Shown here one piece after another: positions 38,185 through 47,017 of a DNA stretch of 64,000 nt. The stretch comes from Sinorhizobium glycinis (lineage in GTDB: Bacteria > Pseudomonadota > Alphaproteobacteria > Rhizobiales > Rhizobiaceae): positions 326,501-390,500 of the forward strand of contig NZ_LPUX01000062.1 in NCBI RefSeq assembly GCF_001651865.1. Direction: 5' to 3'. The notes below the pieces were generated by a model. It worked only from the letters and a program-made list of their open reading frames with translations. It ran no database searches and was not told the DNA's origin. Every line of letters begins with the position of its first letter. Position 1 is the first letter of the stretch. The position numbers and the translations under genes were made by a program.

Positions 38185-39381
38185 GTGAACAGTCTCGATT
38201 TTGACCGCAAGCCCGAAGATACGCGTGTCGTCGTCGCCATGTCCGGCGGCGTCGATTCCTCCGTCGTCGCCGGGCTGCTCAAACGCGAGGGCTACGACGT
38301 TCTCGGCATCACGCTGCAACTCTACGACCATGGCGCGGCGGTGCACCGGGCCGGCTCCTGCTGCGCCGGCCAGGATATCGACGATGCGCGGCGCGTCTGC
38401 GAAACGCTCGGCATTCCGCATTACGTGCTCGATTACGAGGCACGCTTCCGCGAGACGGTGATCAATCCCTTCGCCGAAAGCTATATTGCCGGCGAAACGC
38501 CGATCCCCTGTGTTGCCTGCAACCAGACCGTCAAGTTCGCCGACCTGCTGGCGACCGCCAAGGAGCTCGGCGCCGACGCGCTTGCGACCGGCCACTACAT
38601 CCGTTCCCGGCCGAGCCCGAAGCCGCGCTACCAGGGCCAGCGCGCCCTCTACCGGCCGACCGACGCGGAGCGTGACCAGAGCTACTTTCTCTTCGCGACC
38701 ACGCAGGAGCAGATCGACTATCTGCGCTTTCCGCTCGGCAGCCTCTCAAAGCCCGAGACGCGCGCTCTTGCCGAAGAGATGGGCCTCGTCGTTGCCAAGA
38801 AGGCCGACAGCCAGGACATCTGTTTCGTGCCGCAGGGCAAGTATAGCGACATCGTCTCGAAGCTGAAGCCGAATGCGGCGCTTGCCGGCGAGCTCGTCCA
38901 TCTCGACGGGCGCGTGCTCGGCACCCACGAGGGCATCCTGCACTACACGATCGGCCAGCGGCGCGGCATTGGGGTGGCGACCGGAGAACCGCTCTACGTG
39001 GTCTATCTCGACGCCCGCTCGCGCCGCGTCATCGTCGGCCCGAAGGAGGCACTCGAGACGCGCCGCGTCTATCTGCGGGACGTCAACTGGCTCGGCGACG
39101 AGGAGATGGACGAGGCAGCGGCGCGCGGCTTCGAATGCTTCGCCAAGGTCCGCTCCACCCGCCAGCCGGCACCGGCGATGCTGAAGCGCGATGGCGACGG
39201 CATCTATGTCGAGCTTGTCGACGGTGAGGCGGGAGTGGCTCCCGGCCAGGCCTGCGCCCTCTATTCCGGCACCGGCGAGGACGCCCGCGTCTATGGCGGC
39301 GGATTCATCCGAAAATCGGAACGCGAGCCGGCGGCGGAAGCGGCTCTTCAAGCGCTCCTGCGGGAGCCCGCGGCCGCCTGA
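38185..39381 (+). CDS. mnmA: tRNA-specific 2-thiouridylase MnmA
   Basis: A 398-aa PP-loop enzyme that thiolates U34 of tRNA Lys, Glu and Gln. The PP-loop is SGGVDSSV near residue 24; catalytic cysteines are in [11 protein letters not shown] and SQDICFV. The GTG at 38185 fits the family start; a TTG 9 bp upstream is less likely. Just downstream lies tRNA-Met, with its own promoter. Confidence 0.95.
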   Translation: MNSLDFDRKPEDTRVVVAMSGGVDSSVVAGLLKREGYDVLGITLQLYDHGAAVHRAGSCCAGQDIDDARRVCETLGIPHYVLDYEARFRETVINPFAESYIAGETPIPCVACNQTVKFADLLATAKELGADALATGHYIRSRPSPKPRYQGQRALYRPTDAERDQSYFLFATTQEQIDYLRFPLGSLSKPETRALAEEMGLVVAKKADSQDICFVPQGKYSDIVSKLKPNAALAGELVHLDGRVLGTHEGILHYTIGQRRGIGVATGEPLYVVYLDARSRRVIVGPKEALETRRVYLRDVNWLGDEEMDEAAARGFECFAKVRSTRQPAPAMLKRDGDGIYVELVDGEAGVAPGQACALYSGTGEDARVYGGGFIRKSEREPAAEAALQALLREPAAA

Positions 39382-39434
39382 GCGGGCTCGATCCGGCGCG
39401 CCGGGAAAAGTTCGCGATTTGCCGAAGACATTGC

Positions 39435-39463
39435 TTGACACTAGCCGGAACAGCGCCTTATAA
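39435..39463 (+). promoter_or_regulatory. Promoter for tRNA-Met
   Basis: TTGACA (39435-39440), 17-bp spacer, TTATAA (39458-39463) or TATAAG one base later. Start would be near 39470, 46 bp before the tRNA. Confidence 0.65.
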
Positions 39464-39515
39464 GCCGCCCGTCCAGCCGAGACGGGCTTCGCCAAGAAGC
39501 TGCCACGGCACCGGC

Positions 39516-39592
39516 GGCGGAGTAGCTCAGTAGGTTAGAGCAGAGGAATCATAATCCTTGTGTCGGGGGTTCGAATCCCTCCTCCGCTACCA
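39516..39592 (+). tRNA. tRNA-Met (CAU anticodon), elongator type
   Basis: A 77-nt cloverleaf: acceptor GGCGGAG/CTCCGCT, D arm GCTCAGTAGGTTAGAGC, anticodon loop ATCATAA with CAT, T arm GGGTTCGAATCCC, encoded CCA. CAU could also be Ile2, but the acceptor stem and body resemble the alphaproteobacterial elongator methionine tRNA. The last 12 bases recur at 43227-43238, see the repeat entry. Confidence 0.9.
39581..39592 (+). repeat. Probable attachment site, tRNA side
   Basis: CCTCCGCTACCA, the 3' end of tRNA-Met including CCA. An identical 12-mer in the same direction lies at 43227-43238. Such copies of tRNA 3' ends mark integrase-mediated insertions. Confidence 0.55.
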
Positions 39593-39903
39593 ATATGTTT
39601 CCGAGCTTCGCGACGCCCCGGTTGCGTGGACAGCTGGGCATAGGGCACCAGCCTCTGTTCCCGATGTGCATGCGAGTCCGGTTTTTTGTGCCAACAGCAG
39701 TCGCACGGCAGTTTCCGATCAGCGGCCGCAGTCAACCCTATGCGGTCGCCGGTTAGCCGGAGGGAACGTTGCGATCTGGCCGTTTGCGGAAGTTGGTTCG
39801 CCGACGGTGGAATTCACGCCATGACCCAGCCAGACTGGCCATTGCATTATTTCGGGCCTAGAATTTGACGACCGTGGTAACGTAGTTGGCAAGGCGACCT
39901 GCG
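39593..39903. other. Intergenic stretch between tRNA-Met and the cyclase gene
   Basis: 311 bp with no supported coding sequence, repeat or clear promoter. It is the left end of the possible islet. Confidence 0.4.
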
Positions 39904-41634
39904 ATGGAACGCCATCTTGCTGCCATTCTCGCGGCCGATGTCGTTGGCTACTCCGCGCTCATGGAGCGCGACGAGGCGGGGACCTTCGTGCGGCTCAAGT
40001 CCGGGCGCAAGCAGCTGTTCGAGCCGGAGATCGAGCGTCACCACGGGCGGATCTTCAAGCTCATGGGCGATGGGCTGCTCGCCGAATTCGCCAGCGTCGT
40101 CGATGCTGTCGAATGCGCTGTGGTGTTGCAGCGCGGACTCGCGGAGCGCAATACCTGCGTGCCCGAGGACGAGCGCTTCCAGGTTCGCATCGGCGTCAAT
40201 CTCGGCGAGGTGATCGTCGACGGCGAGGATCGCTACGGCGAGGGCGTGAACATCGCCGCGCGATTGGAGGAGCTGGCCGAGCCCGGCGGCATTTGCGTTT
40301 CAGGAAAGGTATCGAAAGAGGTCGAGAAGAAGCTGGCCTTCGGCTTCGAGTCGATGGGTGAGCAGCGGATGAAGAACATCGCAGAGCCGATCGCCTGCTT
40401 TCGCGTGAACCTGCAACTCCTGACATCCCCCGCTCAGCCCGTCCGATCCTTGCCGACGCTGCCTAGATTGCCTAACAGCGCGGCAATCGCCGTGCTGCCT
40501 TTCACCAACATGAGCAGCGATCCTGAACAGGAATACTTCGTCGATGGCCTATCGGAAGATTTGATCACCGATCTATCCAAGATAAAGGGCCTGTTTGTCA
40601 TCTCGCGGCATTCGTCGTTCGCCTTCAAGGGAAGGGCGATCGATATCCGCTCGATCGCCAAGGACCTGGGTGTCCGGTTCGTTGTCGAAGGTAGCGTACG
40701 GAGAGCCGCGGCGCATGTCCGCATCAACGTGCAGCTAATCGACGCGAACGATGGCGCTCATGTCTGGGCCGACCGGTTCGACCGCGAACTGGCAGACATT
40801 TTTGTAGTGCAGGACGAGGTAGTGGGCAGGATCGTCAGTGCCCTTTCCGGTGTGCTGCCATCGGCGCGTCCGATTGCAAGGCAGAGAGCAACAAACCTTG
40901 AAGCCTACGACCTGTTTGTGCGCGGACGCGTGCTGGTCACCCAATCCGCCGAAAGCAACAGAGCGGCACGACCGCTCCTTGAGAGATCAATCGAACTCGA
41001 TCCGAACTTCGCGGATGCACATGCGTGGCTCGCAATCAGTCATACATGGGCGTGGTCGTACTGGGGCGACGCGCTGGAACCCCATCGCTCGCTTGCCCTG
41101 GCCGCAGCCGAAGCCGCAGTGTCGCTCGATCCGGAGAACGTCGGTGCGCATGCAATTCTCGGTTATGTCTTGATGCACGAGGGGAAGACAGATTCAGGTG
41201 CGGCGGAATTGAGCACAGCGCTTCAGATCAACCCCAACCATGCCGACGGCTGGTCGTTTCTCGGAATAATGAAGGTGGGAGAGGGGCGCGCCGTGGACGG
41301 CATCGACTGTCTGCAGAAGGCGTTTCTTCTTAATCCGCACCCGCCTGGATGGTATTACTGGCATTTAGGATTCGTCCAATACGCAGCAGGCCGATACGAA
41401 GACGCCGTCGCAACGTTGCGGAACGAGGCGACACATCGGTCGGGGTCGCAACGAATTTTAGCGGCCAGCCTTGCGCAGCTTGGCCGTACCGAGGAAGCCA
41501 AGGTGGAGGCCGCGCAATTCCTCGCCGCACATCCACACTTCTCGACAGAACGCTGGGCGAGCATACAGCCGCTCCGTGAGGCGGATCGTCAGCACTTTAT
41601 CGATGGGTATATCAAGGCCGGCCTGCCCAAGTGA
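39904..41634 (+). CDS. Class III adenylate cyclase with TolB-like and TPR regions
   Basis: A 576-aa protein. The cyclase domain (about residues 1-165) keeps its metal aspartates in AADVVGYSALMERDEAG and KLMGDGLLAEF. A TolB-amino-terminal-like domain (about 190-320, IAVLPFTNMSSDPEQEYF) and tetratricopeptide repeats (about 330-560) follow. Rhizobia carry many such cyclases, of mostly unknown signal. There is no signal peptide, so it is cytoplasmic. An ATG at 39904 is chosen over a TTG at 39886. It lies in the possible tRNA-Met islet. Confidence 0.9.
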   Translation: MERHLAAILAADVVGYSALMERDEAGTFVRLKSGRKQLFEPEIERHHGRIFKLMGDGLLAEFASVVDAVECAVVLQRGLAERNTCVPEDERFQVRIGVNLGEVIVDGEDRYGEGVNIAARLEELAEPGGICVSGKVSKEVEKKLAFGFESMGEQRMKNIAEPIACFRVNLQLLTSPAQPVRSLPTLPRLPNSAAIAVLPFTNMSSDPEQEYFVDGLSEDLITDLSKIKGLFVISRHSSFAFKGRAIDIRSIAKDLGVRFVVEGSVRRAAAHVRINVQLIDANDGAHVWADRFDRELADIFVVQDEVVGRIVSALSGVLPSARPIARQRATNLEAYDLFVRGRVLVTQSAESNRAARPLLERSIELDPNFADAHAWLAISHTWAWSYWGDALEPHRSLALAAAEAAVSLDPENVGAHAILGYVLMHEGKTDSGAAELSTALQINPNHADGWSFLGIMKVGEGRAVDGIDCLQKAFLLNPHPPGWYYWHLGFVQYAAGRYEDAVATLRNEATHRSGSQRILAASLAQLGRTEEAKVEAAQFLAAHPHFSTERWASIQPLREADRQHFIDGYIKAGLPK

Positions 41635-42125
41635 GGTGGGCTGGTGAGGTTCGACAGGCCTTCACGCGTCGCCGCTTCCACCACAGTGTTTTGTCGGCTC
41701 CTGGCACATTCCAGTCTCAACATGGCAATCGGCTGAGCGACCGTTCTCCATCCATTGCAGTCCTTCCAGATCGACAGGATGCACGGCAGGTTCGGGCCAA
41801 CAGCGGCCCGCCTTCATGCAGCAAAACGCCCGAAAGTGAACGGGGGGATCGCCTGAAACGGCGCTCCACAACCAAAAACTCGAGCTGCAGGGAGGGCTCG
41901 GTTCCGCGGCAATGCCCGGGATGTGATATCGCCCACAAGTTCGAAGCCCGGTTTGCGCACGAAGCGGACGATCAGGACTGCCTTAGATGCTGAGGTGCGG
42001 ATCAGTCATCCTGGCTGCCCGCCGCTTTTCGTAGAAGCGCAAAGGTACGGGATCGGCGATTAAAGGCGGGTGTGCTACGATAGGGGAGTACGGATTAGAT
42101 CATTGCCTCTGCCTTGAGGTGCGAA
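41635..42125. other. Intergenic region cyclase / dehydrogenase
   Basis: 491 bp with only short, poorly supported reading frames. The first copy of a 58-bp direct repeat lies at 41794-41851. Confidence 0.4.
41794..41851 (+). repeat. 58-bp direct repeat, copy 1
   Basis: Starts GGGCCAACAGCGGCCCG and runs through CTTCATGCAGCAAAACGCCC to GGGGGGATCG. The second copy (43157-43215) differs at only a few positions. Confidence 0.8.
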
Positions 42126-43076
42126 GTGTCCGGCCAACCCATTACCGTCCTGATGGTCAATGAGTATCCTGACTATATCGACGCCAACGTGTGGGCTGCT
42201 GAGCTGAAGAAGCGCGTGCCGCAGCTCGATTTCAGGCTTTGGCCAGGTGTCGGGAACAAAGGTGACATCGACATCGTGCTGATCGACAAGGGCGCCGGCG
42301 CGGGCTTTTTCGACGGAATGACAGGACTGCGCGCCGTCCTCTATCTGGGGGCAGGTGTCGACGGTATTGATCTCCAAAGCTTTCCCAGGAGTGTTGCGCT
42401 CATCAGGCTCGCAACACGTGAGCAGGCTTCGGAAGTGGCGCAGTACATCGTCCTTCGCGTTCTCTGCCAGCAACGGCATGTTGCCGAGTACATGAACCAG
42501 CAAGCCCGCAAGATTTGGAATCCGATCGCGCCGCGGAAGGTCTCCGAGACGAAAACTGTCGTGCTGGGTGCGGGCCGGATCGGTGGCTGGGCCGCAAAGC
42601 TGTTCGCGGAGCTGGGCTACGACACTGCTGTCCGGTCTCGTCACCCGAAGACGCTTCCCGGCATACAGAATTACTTTGGCCGTGCCCAGCTTGCGGACGC
42701 ACTCACAGGCCGCGACTACGTTATCTGTTCACTTCCCTTGACTGATGACACGCGTGGGATACTGAACTCAGGTGCTTTTGGAAACATGAAGCGAGGTGCG
42801 TATCTCGTGAATGTCGCCAGGGGCGCGCATGTCAACGAAGCCGACCTGATCCGCGCGCTCGACGAAGATCAGCTTTCCGGTGCCTGCCTTGACGTGTTTC
42901 AGCAAGAACCGCTGGAGGCCTCGTCGCCACTGTGGAATCATCCCAAGGTGACCATCACCCCTCATGTCGCGAGCTTCTGGGTGGATTCTGGGATCGACCA
43001 GGCCGCTGACCTCTGCGGACAAGTCGCAAGAGGCGAGCCCCTGTCCAACAGGATCGACCTCGAACTGGGTTACTGA
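42126..43076 (+). CDS. GhrA-like D-2-hydroxyacid dehydrogenase
   Basis: A 316-aa NAD(P)-dependent oxidoreductase of the glyoxylate/hydroxypyruvate reductase A type. NAD-binding motif VLGAGRIGGWAAKLF, catalytic Arg in NVARGAHVNEADL, Glu in FQQEPLEA and His in TPHVASFW are present. The GTG at 42126 has TTGAGG as a ribosome site; a TTG at 42114 is possible. It would reduce a 2-keto acid such as glyoxylate. It belongs to the putative islet; codon use looks less GC-rich than in neighbours. Confidence 0.85.
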   Translation: MSGQPITVLMVNEYPDYIDANVWAAELKKRVPQLDFRLWPGVGNKGDIDIVLIDKGAGAGFFDGMTGLRAVLYLGAGVDGIDLQSFPRSVALIRLATREQASEVAQYIVLRVLCQQRHVAEYMNQQARKIWNPIAPRKVSETKTVVLGAGRIGGWAAKLFAELGYDTAVRSRHPKTLPGIQNYFGRAQLADALTGRDYVICSLPLTDDTRGILNSGAFGNMKRGAYLVNVARGAHVNEADLIRALDEDQLSGACLDVFQQEPLEASSPLWNHPKVTITPHVASFWVDSGIDQAADLCGQVARGEPLSNRIDLELGY

Positions 43077-43156
43077 CTCGAGGCGCAGCATCAGTTTGCC
43101 TGAGGCGACACCCGCCCGCAGCATCATTAGAAGAAAATGAAACCTTTGCCCGCTCA

Positions 43157-43215
43157 GGGCCAATAGCTGCCCGCCTTCATGCAGCAAAACGCCCGAAAGT
43201 GAATTGGGGGGATCG
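43157..43215 (+). repeat. 58-bp direct repeat, copy 2
   Basis: GGGCCAATAGCTGCCCG..CTTCATGCAGCAAAACGCCC..GGGGGGATCG; copy 1 is at 41794-41851. It ends 11 bp before the second tRNA-end copy. Confidence 0.8.
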
Positions 43216-43226
43216 ATTGAGTCTGC

Positions 43227-43238
43227 CCTCCGCTACCA
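43227..43238 (+). repeat. Probable attachment site, distal copy
   Basis: CCTCCGCTACCA, identical and in the same direction as the tRNA-Met 3' end at 39581-39592. TTCCGA follows both copies a few bases later. It would mark the right border of the 3.6-kb islet. Confidence 0.55.
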
Positions 43239-43435
43239 GCTTCCGAAACAAACCAACATAGCGGATGACTATAGGCGCGATACGGACCGGGCTTTTAGCT
43301 TTTCCACATTGAAGCCAGAAAAGCTGTGACAAGCGTAGCAGCAGGCGCTGCATGTGGATCCGGCTGTCTTTTCCGGGACTGCTGTGGGACAAGGAACTTC
43401 CTTAAGCTGAGCCCCAGAGCGTGCGCGAGAAGGGA

Positions 43436-43738
43436 CTATCGGGGCTTCGCTCTGGGACCCAATGCGGGACCGCGTCGACTGTTCGACTTGGACTCGCAAT
43501 CTTCGAAATCGGTCCAACGTCTCTGTTGTCTAAGTTTTCGGATCCTTTCCGCAGGGTCGATGAACAGCACCAGGACAACCGCCGCTGCGACAAGTACGTA
43601 TCCCGGAATACCGGTTCTTGCGCTTGCCAGAGCAGCAGCCAGCATTGCAGCAGCAATATAGATTCCAGTCGATCCAGGAGCGGATAGCGAGACCAAGAGA
43701 AGATCGGAAATTCGATCTTTCCATTTGCTGTCAAACAT
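43436..43738 (-). CDS. Small hypothetical membrane protein
   Basis: A 100-aa frame with two likely membrane helices (GIYIAAAMLAAALASA and GYVLVAAAVVLVLFI) and an Arg-rich C-terminus. The ribosome site is weak. The hydrophobic pattern makes it plausible. No family recognised. Confidence 0.4.
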   Translation of the reverse strand: MFDSKWKDRISDLLLVSLSAPGSTGIYIAAAMLAAALASARTGIPGYVLVAAAVVLVLFIDPAERIRKLRQQRRWTDFEDCESKSNSRRGPALGPRAKPR

Positions 43739-44103
43739 CGCCGCACATCCGATAACCTCGACATTGATAGTCTAGTATGGGCCGGCGAAATCTTTCGGCA
43801 ACCCGTCTCAGACCTTTGGCGCTACCTGTCGGACTAAGGTCCTACAGCCTCGCGTCTATCGGACGCGCATAGATGAGGAAATAGGCAGGAAGCACCCAAG
43901 ATGCAGCATCCGGGCTTCTAATCGCCATGCCGAGACGATAGACCCGCAGGCGCGCCGGCATGCCGTCGATAGGCCGCGCCAACGTGTTGCTGTCCTGCAA
44001 CGAATCCGCTTGCGGTTGCTGCAATCCGAAATTGTGGCTTTGCCAATCGGTCGGTCTCGTGTATGGTGGCATCGTTCGCAATTCAAGCCAGAGGAGGCGT
44101 GAA
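43739..44103. other. Intergenic stretch with no supported gene
   Basis: 365 bp. Short frames are present on both strands but none has a good ribosome site or a recognisable product. A possible promoter (TTGCCA, 16 bp, TATGGT) lies about 50 bp before the small frame at 44104. Confidence 0.3.
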
Positions 44104-44208
44104 ATGGATTCTATTCTCGTGACTGTGCGCCTCTCTCGCGGAACGGCTGTTGTGGCCCCGGTGCATCGCGCATCCAGCTCGAGCCGATTTTCTTTCCAGG
44201 GCTATTGA
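44104..44208 (+). CDS. Possible 34-aa small protein
   Basis: A short frame MDSILVTVRLSRGTAVV.. preceded by an optimal GAGGAGG (44091-44097) 6 bp before the ATG. No homolog is known to me. Supported mainly by the ribosome site. Confidence 0.3.
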   Translation: MDSILVTVRLSRGTAVVAPVHRASSSSRFSFQGY

Positions 44209-44358
44209 ACCCCCGGATTTCCGCCGATTGGCATCATTCCCATTTGACCTGACGTGACCGGCTGACGGAGCGATTTTCCCGTATTTTCGCGTCCGCATCC
44301 GTGCGTCTTCCTGACTACGAGAGGACCTGGCCGCGTCGTTGCGCCGGGACGGAAAATC

Positions 44359-44595
44359 ATGCATGAAGCACAATTGTTAGTTGTTGATACCCTCGGCGCG
44401 ACGGTCGACGACCTGTGCCGGAAATTCGGCGTCTGGAGAACGGCGCGTGCATTGCTTCTGGCAGTCTGGAGACAGCGGCAAATGACGAACCAGGTCTCCC
44501 ACCTGTCAAATCGGATGCGCCGCGATATCGGCCTTCCCGAGAACGAGGATCGCCTCCTGGAAGGCCGGTTTCCCCTTTGGGACATCCGGCATTGA
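44359..44595 (+). CDS. DUF1127 (YjiS-like) small protein
   Basis: A 78-aa protein with the DUF1127 core WRQRQMTNQVSHLSNRMRRD ending in RDIGLPEN. Short DUF1127 proteins in rhizobia and Agrobacterium are linked to RNA turnover and phosphate or carbon control. It has no close operon partner. Confidence 0.8.
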   Translation: MHEAQLLVVDTLGATVDDLCRKFGVWRTARALLLAVWRQRQMTNQVSHLSNRMRRDIGLPENEDRLLEGRFPLWDIRH

Positions 44596-44837
44596 GGTGC
44601 CGCCCGACCGGAGCAACCGCGGGGTCCGAGGAGGGGCGCTATGCGCGTCCCTCCTATATTCCTGACTTTTCAGATGTGTCTGCATCCGCGCTGTCACTCG
44701 CCGCGGGCGCTCTGATGCTTCTCGCATGATCGAGAAGGGCACTAACCCAATCGCATGAATAGCGCGCGGATGAAGCCCGCTGTATCATTGCGCCCTGCTC
44801 CTCGCTGGAGGCGAGTTGAGCGAGGGAGGACCGAGCC

Positions 44838-45410
44838 ATGCCTATGTCTTCGGTGCTGCGTTGGACGACCTGTCTGGCGGCAGCCATTGCTTTCATGTCC
44901 GCAAATCTGGTGAACGCGTCCGACAAGCTTCCGCCGGAGCTCGAAAAACTGAAGGCGTCGCTTGAAAAATACCGGGATCCGGTGGTCGCCGTGCGCGACG
45001 GTTATTTCTCGACGCTCGGCTGCGTCACCTTCGCGACCGGCACGATGGGCGTGCATTTCCTGAATCCCGCCCTGATCGGCCCGGTGCCCGATCCGATGAA
45101 GCCGACCCTGCTGGTCTATGAGCCGGTGGGCGACAAACTGCAGCTCGTTGCCGTCGAATGGCTGATCCCGCTCGCCACGGGCGTAAAGCCCAAGCCCGAG
45201 TTGTTCGGCCAGCCCTTTGACGGGCCGATGGAAGGGCACGAGCCGCTTCTGCCGGCGCAACTGCATCATTACGACCTGCACGCCTGGATCTTCAAGCCAA
45301 ACCCGCTCGGCCTGTTCCATCCGGTCAATCCGGACGTCAAATGTCCTGACGGGCCTTATACTTTGCTGGAAGAGGCGCCGAAGTCGGTGCCGCACCATGG
45401 GGCGCAGTGA
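44838..45410 (+). CDS. Hypothetical periplasmic protein
   Basis: A 190-aa protein with a signal peptide (about residues 1-27, ending LVNA). The mature part contains a repeated His-rich segment (LHHYDLHAWIF) and GCVTFATGTMGVHFLNP. A strong GAGGGAGGA ribosome site precedes the ATG. No known family; the histidines might bind metal, which is a guess. Confidence 0.75.
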   Translation: MPMSSVLRWTTCLAAAIAFMSANLVNASDKLPPELEKLKASLEKYRDPVVAVRDGYFSTLGCVTFATGTMGVHFLNPALIGPVPDPMKPTLLVYEPVGDKLQLVAVEWLIPLATGVKPKPELFGQPFDGPMEGHEPLLPAQLHHYDLHAWIFKPNPLGLFHPVNPDVKCPDGPYTLLEEAPKSVPHHGAQ

Positions 45411-45450
45411 GGAGAGATGGCGTTCGGCGTCGACGTCCCTCGTGCATATG

Positions 45451-45855
45451 TCAGCGGTCATGGTGTTGAGGTGTTGCCTTCGGACGCCCCTCCCGGGCGG
45501 ATGTGAAGGAGGGGAAGTGATAGCCGTCCAGCGGCGAGAGGCCTTTGGCCCCGCCGTGGTCCCGTTTGCGCCTCCGGGTGGCCAGCATTTCGGCGGAAAG
45601 GTTGTCGAGATATTCGAGAGCCTCCTTGGTTGCCTCCGCCGTGACGGTGCTGCCGTCCGCTTCGGCCGCGCTCCGCAACTCGTCTCGAATGTCCTCCACG
45701 ATTTCTGCAATGAAACGCTGCGGGTCGTCGGTCTGCGAGGCAATCCACTGCAGCAGGCGGCACATCAACATCTCGTTGACACGCATTGCCGCGACAGTCT
45801 GCCCGAGCATCAGTGTCAGTTTCTGAAGCTTGTCGGCTTTTTCCTTCTGAGGCAT
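45451..45855 (-). CDS. Hypothetical helical protein
   Basis: A 134-aa protein, helical and charged (KADKLQKLTLMLGQTVAAMR, DDPQRFIAEIVEDIRDEL). The start at 45855 has AGAGA upstream; a longer frame to 46242 overlaps the region before the divergent iron-permease gene and is less likely. Function unknown. Confidence 0.55.
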   Translation of the reverse strand: MPQKEKADKLQKLTLMLGQTVAAMRVNEMLMCRLLQWIASQTDDPQRFIAEIVEDIRDELRSAAEADGSTVTAEATKEALEYLDNLSAEMLATRRRKRDHGGAKGLSPLDGYHFPSFTSAREGRPKATPQHHDR

Positions 45856-46075
45856 CGCAATCTCTTCAGTCCTGGTATCGGTTTGTATCGCGTTCTTCTC
45901 CGCCTTCGCCGTTCTGGTCACGGGAGGGCTGTCGGCAGCCGCTTTCGTCACCCTGGGCTGAACGGCAGGCGGCAGGATTTGTTCCGCACGCAGGAGAGCC
46001 GGCCTTGCTGCTGTCGGACCGGAAGGAACCAAGAAGGCCGTCGCCGCGTTCGCGGTCTCGGAAGGAGACAGACAG

Positions 46076-46471
46076 GTGCAGCCGATCTTTACCCGCTTTT
46101 CGAGCCGAATTTCCGATCTCGCCGGAAAACCGATCACCTTCGTCGTTGCGGTCTCGGTGATCGTTACCTGGGCTATATGCGGGCCAATCTTCGGTTTCTC
46201 CGCGAAATGGCAGCTCGCCGTAAACACCTTCACGACGATCACGACGTTCCTGATGGTCTTTGTGCTTCAGAACTCGCAGAACCGGGACGGCATCGCGCTG
46301 CAGGCCAAGATCGACGAGCTGATCCGCGTGAGCGACGCCGAGAACCGTTTCATGGGGATCGAGAAGCTCGGCGAAGAGGAGCTGAAAGAGGTTCGCCGCG
46401 ACTGCATTCAAGAGGGCACGGATGCCCGGGAGGCAGAGAACGGCGTCGCGGTCGCGCACGGGAAGGCGTGA
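46076..46471 (+). CDS. Low-affinity iron permease family protein
   Basis: A 131-aa membrane protein with two helices (ITFVVAVSVIVTWAICG and FTTITTFLMVFVLQ) and the family pattern NSQNRDGIALQAKIDELI. A GTG at 46076 follows GGAAGGAG by 8 bp. Despite the family name, iron transport by the bacterial members is not established. Confidence 0.8.
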   Translation: MQPIFTRFSSRISDLAGKPITFVVAVSVIVTWAICGPIFGFSAKWQLAVNTFTTITTFLMVFVLQNSQNRDGIALQAKIDELIRVSDAENRFMGIEKLGEEELKEVRRDCIQEGTDAREAENGVAVAHGKA

Positions 46472-46545
46472 CTCGCTTTCAGAACCGGAGAGGCGGAACC
46501 AAACCGCCCCGCGGGCGTTCTCTCGACAGAGGTGGGAGGTGACGA

Positions 46546-46734
46546 ATGAGACACATGGATATCCGCAAGCTCGAAAAATCCGACACCAAGCATGTCTGGG
46601 ACGTGGCGGAATACTGCAGGCGAAGCGGTCTTCACAAGGCCGAGGAGCGGCGCCTGATCAAGGTGCTCGGCAGATACGCCTCGGTCCATGAGCTTCAAAT
46701 GAATGTCGTGCGTCCTCAAACGCGCACACGCTGA
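46546..46734 (+). CDS. Small hypothetical protein
   Basis: A 62-aa frame with an excellent GGGAGGTG ribosome site. Basic and helical (RKLEKSDTKHVWDVAEYCR). Homologs are likely in rhizobia; function unknown. Confidence 0.5.
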   Translation: MRHMDIRKLEKSDTKHVWDVAEYCRRSGLHKAEERRLIKVLGRYASVHELQMNVVRPQTRTR

Positions 46735-46768
46735 CGCGTGATCGCGCGTTATTTCGCGGAGCAAGCGC

Positions 46769-47017
46769 GTGTGGCCAGTCCTCGCCGGTGCATTCCTGTT
46801 TATCTGCGGCGTTCTCGTCATGACCTGGGAAGCGCTTGGCCGTCGACGGCTGAGCGAGCCACCGCATCCCTTCGATGACGATCCACAGACGCTGGAGCCA
46901 AGACATCAGAACTTGCGTTTCCTCGGCCTGACGCGGAACTGGCCCGCAGCGGTCATGATGGCCCTTGGCGCCATCCTCCTGCTTTTCGGCGCGATCCGCT
47001 ACGCCCTGGTTCTCTAA
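46769..47017 (+). CDS. Small two-helix membrane protein
   Basis: An 82-aa frame with membrane helices at both ends (WPVLAGAFLFICGVLVMTW and AVMMALGAILLLFGAIRYAL). GTG start with GGAG 7 bp upstream. It overlaps hutD by 4 bp at the 3' ends. No family recognised. Confidence 0.55.
   Translation: MWPVLAGAFLFICGVLVMTWEALGRRRLSEPPHPFDDDPQTLEPRHQNLRFLGLTRNWPAAVMMALGAILLLFGAIRYALVL

Noticed and set aside
39516..39592. tRNA-Ile2 (lysidine-modified CAU) as an alternative to tRNA-Met
   Set aside because: TilS is encoded in the window, but acceptor and arm sequences match the elongator Met tRNA better; a covariance search would settle it.
41635..42125. Short frames such as 41631-41993
   Set aside because: No ribosome site, no family pattern, cysteine/arginine-rich composition typical of noncoding frames.
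42061..42125. Longer TTG start at 42114 for the dehydrogenase
   Set aside because: The TTGAGG there is better read as the ribosome site of the GTG at 42126.
45856..46242. N-terminal extension of the 45451-45855 minus-strand frame
   Set aside because: It would overlap the iron-permease gene on the plus strand; the internal ATG at 45855 has a reasonable ribosome site.
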